From an uncultured Bacteroidales bacterium (GTDB taxonomy: Bacteria > Bacteroidota > Bacteroidia > Bacteroidales > Muribaculaceae), in contig UQMZ01000046.1 in the NCBI GenBank assembly GCA_900542185.1, positions 1 to 27,427 on the forward strand: DNA of 27,427 bases, read 5' to 3'. This document shows, in pieces, positions 1 through 6,724 of the stretch. The position numbers and the translations under genes are program-made. Numbering within the stretch: the stretch's first letter is position 1; each line of letters starts with the position of its first letter. The notes beneath the pieces are model-generated. The model had not been told where the DNA came from and did no database searches. It saw only the letters and a program-made list of their open reading frames with translations.

Positions 1-41
1 AGCGCTAGTCTCGTGGGCTCGGAGATGTGTATAAGAGACAG
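1..41. other. Nextera adapter left on contig end (artefact)
   Basis: These 41 bases are the read-2 Nextera transposon end preceded by the reverse complement of most of an 8-base i7 index. The 19-base mosaic end AGATGTGTATAAGAGACAG occupies 23-41. Open reading frames starting here begin with the well-known adapter-derived peptides MCIRDR and MYKRQ, which are not biological. The genuine sequence starts at about 42. Confidence 0.98.
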
Positions 42-413
42 ATATCCGGCTGTCTGTATCTGGAAATTGTTGTCGGTCGCATCAAAATACGTTACAGGAT
101 ATTCTGCCGCATCCGAAGTAATCACTGTGCCATCCACTGCAGGAGCGAAAGCTATTCCCCACTCGTTGGGAGAGGGAAAGAGACGTACAGAGCCTCCGTT
201 GTCAGTGGTGAGTTTGCCCATCCAGACGAATGTGCCGTCACTCTCCTTGGTCATCATCTGGCGACCTGTCACACCCCAGTCATTAAACCAGTTGGTGAAT
301 CCGTTGGCGGTCGCTCCGCCCGACACCCATATATTGTCGGGCATTGTGTAGGCATTGGCGACACCTGTTGCTGTCAGTGCGGCAATTAAACAAATCTTGC
401 GTAGAATTTTCAT
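42..413 (-). CDS. SusE/SusF-like secreted carbohydrate-binding protein, 3'-truncated
   Basis: This is an open frame of 124 codons from an ATG at 413, running without a stop into the adapter, so the C-terminus is missing. Residues 1-21 form a signal peptide (MKILRKICLIAALTATGVANA). The mature part contains patterns such as DNIWVSGGAT, FTNWFNDWG, SDGTFVWMGKL and VRLFPSPNEWG. These resemble the first beta-sandwich domain of SusE/SusF outer-membrane starch-binding proteins, which bind glycans at the cell surface. Unlike classical SusE/SusF there is no lipobox cysteine after the signal peptide, so it may be secreted or held at the surface in another way. It lies 185 bp downstream of, and in line with, an ECF sigma gene. 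The family assignment comes from sequence pattern only; the signal peptide and open frame are seen directly. Confidence 0.6.
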
Positions 414-598
414 ATTATATTGATTTTAGGTTAATATGATTGTTGTGTTTTCGTTGTTTCAATAAGTATAGCAAGGCGTATGGAGTGGAATCTGCCCATG
501 CGCTGTCTCTAAAACGGCCTCCCACTTTCCCCCTACTCACTTATTTCTGATTATTTTTCTTTTATTCCCGAATTCTTCCACCCTTCTCCCCCGGGCCA

Positions 599-1207
599 TT
601 ATTTAGAGGAGATGACAAGCATTGTTATTATAACAGGCAGGTATTTCGGATCCATACCCGATCGTAACGACGCGAGCGCCCGCGACACAAGATTCATCGA
701 CGATTGCTGGTTGATATGCAACACTTCCGCAATCTCCTGATATGACAATCCCTTCACATAACGCAGATAGATTGCCATACGGCGCTTGCCACGCAAACCG
801 CGGTAGGCTTTCACAAATTGACGGCTCATGCGGAGCGCCTCATCATTGTCTTTAAAGAGAAACTGCAGTCCGGAGTCCTCGATCTGCAACTCGAATAAAT
901 GTTCGTCCAGTTCGTATGAGGGATGCGTTAAGGCGAGTTTATCATAGATCATATTTTTCAAGGAGGTCAGGAAATAGGAACGGACGTATTCCGTGTGCGA
1001 AAGACGCTTGCTCGTGCAGATTTTTACGAACACATCCTGAATGCAGTCCTTCACAAATTCTTCGCTGTTACAATATTTAAGCCCGAAATTCAACAAAAGT
1101 TCATAGTGGCGTTCATACAACACAGCAAGAGCCTTCATTTCGCCATGCAGCACATGACTCCACAAAGACTTGTCATCCATTTCCGTATAAAAAGAACTGC
1201 TCTGCAT
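599..1207 (-). CDS. ECF-type RNA polymerase sigma factor
   Basis: The protein has 202 residues, typical of extracytoplasmic-function sigma-70 factors, which direct RNA polymerase to a small regulon. Region 2 spans roughly residues 24-90 and includes LYERHYELLLNFGLKY and DCIQDVFVKI, the core-binding and -10 recognition helices. Region 4 spans about 135-190, with YLRYVKGLSYQEIAEVLHIN as the helix-turn-helix. In Bacteroidales such factors often come with a FecR-like anti-sigma gene, but none lies next to it here. The next co-directional gene is the truncated SusE/SusF-like gene. The start at 1207 gives MQSSSFYTEMDDK; a second methionine ten codons in is an alternative. The C-terminal PVIITMLVISSK is hydrophobic, which is slightly unusual. 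Confidence 0.85.
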   Translation of the reverse strand: MQSSSFYTEMDDKSLWSHVLHGEMKALAVLYERHYELLLNFGLKYCNSEEFVKDCIQDVFVKICTSKRLSHTEYVRSYFLTSLKNMIYDKLALTHPSYELDEHLFELQIEDSGLQFLFKDNDEALRMSRQFVKAYRGLRGKRRMAIYLRYVKGLSYQEIAEVLHINQQSSMNLVSRALASLRSGMDPKYLPVIITMLVISSK

Positions 1208-1282
1208 TGTTTTAAAACGGAAACAGTCATTTTATATACTCACCTTTTAGAGCTTGTTTAAAAATAAATGTTAATGACAGGG

Positions 1283-1323
1283 ATGACAGGGTTGCACGAT
1301 GACATGGTCGTGAATCCTGTCAT
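1283..1323. repeat. Two-step hairpin upstream of the sigma gene
   Basis: ATGACAGG (1283-1290) pairs with CCTGTCAT (1316-1323), and inside it CACGA (1295-1299) pairs with TCGTG (1308-1312). It stands in the 484-bp stretch 1208-1691, which otherwise contains no convincing gene. It is about 75 bp upstream of the sigma gene on the minus strand and could be an operator, leader structure or terminator. There is no T-run, so a simple intrinsic terminator is unlikely. Confidence 0.5.
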
Positions 1324-1436
1324 GTATTGTCCGGCAGTGGCGCGGGCATAGTGGCGCGCACAGGAACACAAAAAGGCCTTATCTACATAGAATAGAGAAT
1401 TAACATCCGAGCTGCTCCATTCCCACAGAATATATA

Positions 1437-1466
1437 AAAAAGCAACCTGCGAAAAGGTTGCTTTTT
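1437..1466. terminator. Bidirectional intrinsic terminator (left island copy)
   Basis: There is a perfect 12-bp stem, AAAAAGCAACCT at 1437-1448 with AGGTTGCTTTTT at 1455-1466, and a 6-nt loop. It has A/T runs on both sides and would work in both directions. Its stem is the same as that of the terminator following the tRNA at 12177-12203, with a different loop. It probably represents the original tRNA terminator displaced by island insertion. Confidence 0.85.
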
Positions 1467-1476
1467 AATATTGACG

Positions 1477-1491
1477 GTGGTCCCACTTGGG
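1477..1491. repeat. Left island boundary: duplicated tRNA 3' end (att-like)
   Basis: GTGGTCCCACTTGGG at 1477-1491 is identical to 12215-12229, where it forms the last 14 bases of the tRNA gene plus one more. It is in the same orientation. The similarity continues on the outer side through the terminator to CCCACAGAAT, about 75 bp in all with a few differences. On the inner side it stops abruptly. This is the arrangement expected of a displaced tRNA 3' end at the far edge of an integrated element. Confidence 0.7.
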
Positions 1492-1691
1492 AAACCACAC
1501 TTTGAATATCTCCTGTAAATCAATGATTTGAATTGGTCTATTCCGGCAACTCCAACATTTGCTCCCGAGACGCATTGCATCGCATTTCATCGCTCTGCAC
1601 CGGGAACCATCAGAATCAACCTTGTCATTGCCCGCAAGTTCTCTCTCTTGTCAACTATTAATATAACGAATCCTATCAACCTCTATTGTCA
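1492..1691. other. Non-coding stretch inside left island edge
   Basis: About 200 bp lie between the duplicated tRNA end and the last island gene. A 65-codon minus-strand open frame (1383-1580) crosses the terminator and tRNA fragment and has no recognisable protein character, so I do not call it a gene. I see no integrase remnant that I can support. Confidence 0.5.
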
Positions 1692-2987
1692 CTAATCACG
1701 AGATTGATTATGCTCTTCTCCATCAATATAGGGCTTTTTCTTAGCTAATGCATGATATATTGGCAACATTAAAATCGGTGGGTTAGTGAGTTTTTTAGTT
1801 TCATTAATGATTCTCAATACATACGGTTTAGATTGAATTTTAGATTCCTCTAAATAATAAGAATAGCAGTTTAAGTCAACATCAATCATATGACCTGCGA
1901 ATGTAGATATAGGATGTTCTGTAGCTATCCGTTCTTTGTAGTTTTTATATAGGAGTTCGGGGGTATTAGGATACGCCCAACATTCATGTACAATGAATAT
2001 TGCTACTATATCTTCATTGCTTACTCTTTTTGCTACTTCATTAATTTTACGGTAAACTGTAGACCTTAACGAAGACTCGAAGGAGGTTATTCCGACTTGC
2101 AAATCTGAATATACAAAGAATATTGTGGGTATTATATGATGTTGCATTGCATATAAAAAGGTGTGAAAATGCAAAATCTTTAAAAAACATGCGTGTAAAC
2201 TCGTTGTGTTGAGATTTATTCCATATTCCTGTAAAGTAATCTCCATGCCGGGAATTTTTAACAGTGGAACTTTAATATCTGGACCCCTTAATTCAATTCT
2301 CCAACCATGTTCAATTGAGTCTGAACTTCTATAATATACCAAATCTTCAATAAATAAATCGGTTACATTTAGTTTATGAATATTTAGACTCATTATTTTA
2401 GTCTTTAAGTCCTTAAAGACTTTACTCTCATCATTTATCTCTGTATCTATAGCAGTGAAAAAGTTAAGCATCATCTCAATTCCCGCAAATAACTTTTCAA
2501 AAAGGTTATCTTCGGAATCAGTCTCTTTATAAATATATTCAATAGAGAAAGGGACTTCTGCTAAGGGCCAAAATTTTAATAAACCGTGAATATCTTCAAT
2601 TAGACTAGAATAATCCTGATCGTCTTCAGCTGAAAATTGCTTAGTCGTTAATTTAGTAGGATTTGCACTATCATAAATAGTTACTTCAATTATTTTTACA
2701 AGTGGAAATGGGTGTTCCTTAAGTACCTCATTCCTTTTATCTTTGAACCATTTTCCAATGTTGCCTAAGAGATATTTTTCACGCAATTTCTCATATGTTT
2801 GTAAATAATCAGTATGGGCAAGGGACTTTTGTAGTACAAAAGTAACATTCCTATATTCTGAAAGGAAACTGTCTAACGATGCAATATTATCGAAGAAATC
2901 GTTATGTCTACTAAATTTCTCTAAGTTAACCAGTGCACTATATAATTTTTGTGCCGCAGGTATCAATAATCCGTCATGTGCATCCAT
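1692..2987 (-). CDS. Unrecognised protein with HEPN-type RNxxxxxH motif
   Basis: I do not recognise this 431-residue protein with certainty. The first 110 residues look helical and contain KDKRNEVLKEHPF, in which R85, N86 and H92 fit the R-x4-6-H signature of HEPN domains, many of which are RNases in toxin-antitoxin and antiviral systems. It recalls the Cthe_2314-type HEPN families. The rest (about 230-400) looks alpha/beta, with hydrophobic strands such as IPTIFFVYSD and IVAIFIVHECWAY, and I cannot assign it. It is the last gene of the island operon, 15 bp after the AlbA_2-type gene, and is very AT-rich (about 35% GC by sample). A role as RNA-cleaving effector is inference only; a structural or DNA-binding role is equally possible. 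Confidence 0.55.
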   Translation of the reverse strand: MDAHDGLLIPAAQKLYSALVNLEKFSRHNDFFDNIASLDSFLSEYRNVTFVLQKSLAHTDYLQTYEKLREKYLLGNIGKWFKDKRNEVLKEHPFPLVKIIEVTIYDSANPTKLTTKQFSAEDDQDYSSLIEDIHGLLKFWPLAEVPFSIEYIYKETDSEDNLFEKLFAGIEMMLNFFTAIDTEINDESKVFKDLKTKIMSLNIHKLNVTDLFIEDLVYYRSSDSIEHGWRIELRGPDIKVPLLKIPGMEITLQEYGINLNTTSLHACFLKILHFHTFLYAMQHHIIPTIFFVYSDLQVGITSFESSLRSTVYRKINEVAKRVSNEDIVAIFIVHECWAYPNTPELLYKNYKERIATEHPISTFAGHMIDVDLNCYSYYLEESKIQSKPYVLRIINETKKLTNPPILMLPIYHALAKKKPYIDGEEHNQSRD

Positions 2988-3002
2988 GTCGCATTCATTT
3001 AT

Positions 3003-4445
3003 TTATAGGTTCCAGTGTCCGGTCCTAGAATGTCCTTCCCACTTTATACCAAGACCCTTAAGATGACGCTCGACCGTTTTTTTAGTTACAGATAGTTGAT
3101 TAGCAATATCTTCACGCTTGATGCAAGGATTTGATTCTATTATTTGAATAATCCGTTCATCTAAGTTTTGGGCGACATTTTGGGCGACATTTTGAGCGAC
3201 ATTTTGAGCGACATTTTGAGCGACATTACCCCCGGATTGCTCTTTTTGAATAGCAGAAGTTGTTTTGCCCGGTCGTTTGAATGTGACATATACGAAAGCT
3301 CCGTCCCATCGCCATGTAGGCTCTTCGACTCCCTGCTCTTGGCAGGCTTCGATTATGCGGCGGATGCCGGAGCCCCAGTTCTCAAGGAAGGTAGAGCGGT
3401 AGAGAGCATGAGCCATGTTGCGGTTGTAGGGGAATGACTCATGCGATTCTTTGATGTTCTCAGGAGTAATCTTGGGTGGAAGGATGCCGGGGTTGGCAAT
3501 CTCCACGCGATCATCGTAGACCGCGATACTTATTGTCAGATTTGCCTTCTCCCACTGGCGATGACACAGGGCGTTGATAAGGGCCTCTCTCAATGCGCTC
3601 ACCGGCACTTCAAGACGCTCCTCCCTCATAAGGCTTCTGTTGGTGATTTTTCCGCTGAGATTAAGGTGCTTGAAAAGGAATGCCATGCCCGCATCGAGAA
3701 GGTCGAAGAAATTCCCTTCGGCACGTTGATTGTCGATGAATTCAAGTTTGTCATTGCCACGAAAACGGGCTAACCTCAACAGGAAGTTATCGTATGGATA
3801 GATATTGTTTGAAAACAGCATTGCGGCTCCGTTGGTCGGCACACCGTTGACTGTTAGTTTCCACTTTGCTAAAGTGTCCTCAATCGGAGCGGTCAATGCC
3901 GATTCCGGGATTCGTCCTCCCTCTACACCAAGTCGGATGCAACCCAAAATCCTGTCCTTATTCAGATCTGAAAAACTCACGCCCTTAGCCGGGAACGATT
4001 CCCATGAAAAAGAATGCGGCACATGTACGCGAATACGTTCGTCATACATATCGCGTGGCATTATCTTGGTGGTGCTTTCTATCTTGTAGTAAGGTCTTCC
4101 GCGGAAAGTATATGGTTTCTTGCCCCATTCCCAGCCATCAAAATGAAATGCGATGACCTTATTGCCTGGATATTCCGGAACATCTACATATATTGGTTGA
4201 ATGTCGTAAGCCGGCTCAATCCCTGCCAAAGCCTGTGAAATCTCGCGCTTTGTGTCATCAGTCACTTGCTGGCCGACAATCTTCAGCGACTTCGGCGCGA
4301 TACCAAAAATCAGCCAGCCTCCATCGGTATTGAGAAACGCGCACGCCGCATGCATACCGTCCTTCAGTTCGCCGGTAGTCTTCTTCAGCTCCAGAGTCCG
4401 CGACTCATCCGAAGCAATCAATGCCTTTATGTCGTCGATCGTCAT
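3003..4445 (-). CDS. AlbA_2 (Schlafen-like)/HATPase_c_4 regulator-like protein
   Basis: The 480-residue protein has three parts. Residues about 10-135 form an AlbA_2/Schlafen-type divergent AAA-4 domain (ESRTLELKKT and FLNTDGGWLIFGIAP). Residues about 280-390 form the RecG-like C-terminal HATPase_c_4 region (REALINALCHRQW at 286-298, DDRVEIANPGILPP at 311-324). A C-terminal winged helix follows at 430-480 (REDIANQLSVTKKTVERHLK). Between the last two lies a linker of five NVAQ units at 407-426. Proteins of this type are usually annotated as transcriptional regulators or putative DNA-binding proteins and are common in defence islands; their biochemistry is largely unknown. The gene lies 23 bp after the nuclease gene and 15 bp before the HEPN-like gene. 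Its GC content (about 50%) is well above that of its neighbours, suggesting separate acquisition. Confidence 0.8.
   Translation of the reverse strand: MTIDDIKALIASDESRTLELKKTTGELKDGMHAACAFLNTDGGWLIFGIAPKSLKIVGQQVTDDTKREISQALAGIEPAYDIQPIYVDVPEYPGNKVIAFHFDGWEWGKKPYTFRGRPYYKIESTTKIMPRDMYDERIRVHVPHSFSWESFPAKGVSFSDLNKDRILGCIRLGVEGGRIPESALTAPIEDTLAKWKLTVNGVPTNGAAMLFSNNIYPYDNFLLRLARFRGNDKLEFIDNQRAEGNFFDLLDAGMAFLFKHLNLSGKITNRSLMREERLEVPVSALREALINALCHRQWEKANLTISIAVYDDRVEIANPGILPPKITPENIKESHESFPYNRNMAHALYRSTFLENWGSGIRRIIEACQEQGVEEPTWRWDGAFVYVTFKRPGKTTSAIQKEQSGGNVAQNVAQNVAQNVAQNVAQNLDERIIQIIESNPCIKREDIANQLSVTKKTVERHLKGLGIKWEGHSRTGHWNL
3172..3227. repeat. 12-bp coding tandem repeat (NVAQ linker)
   Basis: Five copies of a 12-bp unit with core GCGACATT begin at 3172, 3184, 3196, 3208 and 3220, and the last is incomplete. 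On the minus strand each unit encodes Asn-Val-Ala-Gln. The unit is a multiple of three, so slippage would change linker length without a frameshift. The copies are nearly identical at the DNA level, indicating recent expansion or homogenisation. Confidence 0.95.
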
Positions 4446-4468
4446 TATTCGTTAGGATTTCTGTTATA

Positions 4469-6709
4469 TTAACCTTCGGGGTTAAAAAGATGGGAGAAAG
4501 AAATTAAGAATGGTTCATTATTATCTTTAGCGTCTTTGGGTATGTGTGGATTTTCTATCAAATTGTTGATTAGAACAATCTGTTCCCCTTCTTTGGCCAA
4601 GTCGAATGCAAGGTATAGATTAGTTAATTTACCTTCCATGTCAGGGAAGCCTTTATCTTTTAGATCCTGACCTGTTACTACTCTCGGTCCTCGACCATCG
4701 AGCATAAACATTATCTTGTCATCACTCTTGTCATTACGAAATAAGACTGCATACTTGGCTCTCTCAAATCCCGGCTCAAGATGCATTGATCCTTTACGAA
4801 GACCTGCCCGGACATAGTACATTCTAATTTTACGCACAGTTGCCAACTGTCTTGCATTGGCATACCCTGCAATACACATACCCTCAGAACTGAACAAACT
4901 CTCGTCTTTCTCGTATCGTAGTCCTTTCTGTGGGATTATGTTGTCCTTACTCAAAAGCGTTTCGGCTCTTGATGAAAGTAGTTCTTTTACAAACTTATCA
5001 AGCAATCTCCTATTCTCTTCATCCTTTGGACGAAGAGGAAATGCCCCAATATTGACCTCATTAATTGACTGATAGAATCTAGCAACCTGTACCTGTGCAG
5101 TTTCTCCATTGCCAGGGAATAAAATATAGCCTCCTATAACCTCTTTCTTTAATCCCTTGTCGTCATGCTCTGTGAAGTAAATTGCATCACGATAACGGTG
5201 CATCTGGTTGATAGCATCTTCTGGAGGCGTGTCAACCCCGCCTTCGTTACCATCAATGCGATATTTGGCATCGAATAGATAGGTCAGTTTCAAATCAGTA
5301 TCATGCTCAGTCTTCGTGAGACGTAACACAATGTCTGGTTTCTGTGGAACTGTGCGACTAATAAGATTGTCAATGTTGATATCACGTCTGTCGTTATCTC
5401 CTTGAGTTGGATTATATATGAGTTCGGCAAGTTCTACATCACCTTTCTTAAATATGATTCTTGATCGGTCACCTTTCCCAAGTTCAAAGCGAAATGCACC
5501 GTTCATCTCTATTCGACTACTATTGTCTATCTCAATTCCATCGCCCAACTGTTGACGAACAATTTCTTTCATCTGTATATAGCACCAGATTTCATATAAA
5601 GTTGCTATATCCTTGGTTTCTAGGTTATGTAAACCTTCATTTAGTGAGTATGATTGCGAAAGAATCAGCCACGTACGATAAACATTTGAGTAGTGAGTAT
5701 CTTTCTGAAGAATTAGCGATTCTTGTGAAGCGCCCTTGAACGGACCGACTGTTCGGAAGAATGGATGATAGTTGAGCGCATCCAGTTCTTCAATGGCTTC
5801 TGCAATTTCCATTGTCCTCATTTCAGGTATATCAGCGTTTGATAGGATCATCCTACCAAGTTGAGAATGCTTCTCAGATATCATCCTTACGGCAACCTTC
5901 AAAAACCTATTTTCAAAAGTATCATTGTTAATGTTTGCGATCTCCGTCCTATAAAGATGGCTGGCATCCTTCTTGAAACGAGCATATTCATTTTCAAGTA
6001 GGGGTGTGAATCGTTTTATCTTGTCAGCACGTTGATATACCTCTTTATTGCGTAATCTGTGACGAGGTTTGTCGAGTATCTGTTTGCAAGACCGGACAAA
6101 ATCCTCACGCAGCGGTTTGAATATCTGCCACCATATTAGATCATGGGTCGGCTCATTCTTTGATGATGTATCGAAACTATGGAATGTCCTCTTAAGGAAA
6201 TCAATAGACAACATCCGATATTCAGATTCAATGTCCCGAGTTATTTCACGCCAATGCTCATGATAATTGAGTTTGGTAGACAGGACATCAAATTTAAACA
6301 CAAAACGTTTTCTATCGCTGTTGCTGAGAGTGTAGTTGATGACAATCTCGCTTTTACCTATCTCGTTTCCATAATTGAGATATCCCAACAGAATCTGACG
6401 TTTTTCGTGAAATTTAAAGTTGTCTGTGATCTTTCTCAATGCTGAGTTAAATGATGCCTGCTTAACATTAGATTTAAAATCTACCCAAATTGGATAGTCC
6501 GTATTATCAAAGAAAACAGCATCCGCTTTCTCTCCCTCCTTAAGTTCTATTCCATTACGTTGCACTGACTCTACACCCTCACTCCAGTCGTAAGTGGAGT
6601 AAAGGTTCTCTTCATGCACATTTTCAACTGCTTTATTCCAGACTCTCTGAAACTTCTCGCAGTCAATCTGCATAATAAAGTCCTGATGTTCAATGCAGAG
6701 TAAATCCAT
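4469..6709 (-). CDS. McrC-like PD-(D/E)XK nuclease (DUF2357/DUF524 type)
   Basis: The 746-residue protein is the likely DNA-cutting subunit working with the upstream McrB-like motor. The nuclease core is visible: E373 in LYEIW, KPD at 457-459, then FDAKY at 479-483 (D480, K482), and a QxxxY element at 502-506. This fits the DUF2357/DUF524 relatives of McrC. The region about 570-700 (RKIRMYYVRAG, GSMHLEPGFERAKYAVLFR) is a C-terminal domain often present in this family. Residues 60-80 contain a second acidic-x-lysine pattern (ADAVFF, then VDFKS). It starts 15 bp after the motor gene, so the two are probably translated together. At 746 residues it is much longer than E. coli McrC (about 350), as is usual for this subfamily. 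A later methionine at residue 13 is an alternative start. Confidence 0.85.
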   Translation of the reverse strand: MDLLCIEHQDFIMQIDCEKFQRVWNKAVENVHEENLYSTYDWSEGVESVQRNGIELKEGEKADAVFFDNTDYPIWVDFKSNVKQASFNSALRKITDNFKFHEKRQILLGYLNYGNEIGKSEIVINYTLSNSDRKRFVFKFDVLSTKLNYHEHWREITRDIESEYRMLSIDFLKRTFHSFDTSSKNEPTHDLIWWQIFKPLREDFVRSCKQILDKPRHRLRNKEVYQRADKIKRFTPLLENEYARFKKDASHLYRTEIANINNDTFENRFLKVAVRMISEKHSQLGRMILSNADIPEMRTMEIAEAIEELDALNYHPFFRTVGPFKGASQESLILQKDTHYSNVYRTWLILSQSYSLNEGLHNLETKDIATLYEIWCYIQMKEIVRQQLGDGIEIDNSSRIEMNGAFRFELGKGDRSRIIFKKGDVELAELIYNPTQGDNDRRDINIDNLISRTVPQKPDIVLRLTKTEHDTDLKLTYLFDAKYRIDGNEGGVDTPPEDAINQMHRYRDAIYFTEHDDKGLKKEVIGGYILFPGNGETAQVQVARFYQSINEVNIGAFPLRPKDEENRRLLDKFVKELLSSRAETLLSKDNIIPQKGLRYEKDESLFSSEGMCIAGYANARQLATVRKIRMYYVRAGLRKGSMHLEPGFERAKYAVLFRNDKSDDKIMFMLDGRGPRVVTGQDLKDKGFPDMEGKLTNLYLAFDLAKEGEQIVLINNLIENPHIPKDAKDNNEPFLISFSHLFNPEG

Positions 6710-6724
6710 AAATCACTATGGTCT

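Noticed and set aside
13..389. Two plus-strand open frames at the left end
   Set aside because: Both start inside the sequencing adapter and run antisense to the signal-peptide-bearing minus-strand gene at 42-413.
1383..1580. 65-codon minus-strand frame at the left island edge
   Set aside because: It runs through the tRNA fragment and terminator hairpin and shows no protein character or integrase motif.
3172..3227. CRISPR-like repeat array
   Set aside because: The 12-bp units are contiguous without spacers and lie in frame inside a coding region.
4469..4485. Hairpin TTAACC/GGTTAA at the end of the nuclease gene as a terminator
   Set aside because: On the coding strand no T-run follows, and the next gene begins 23 bp later in the same operon.
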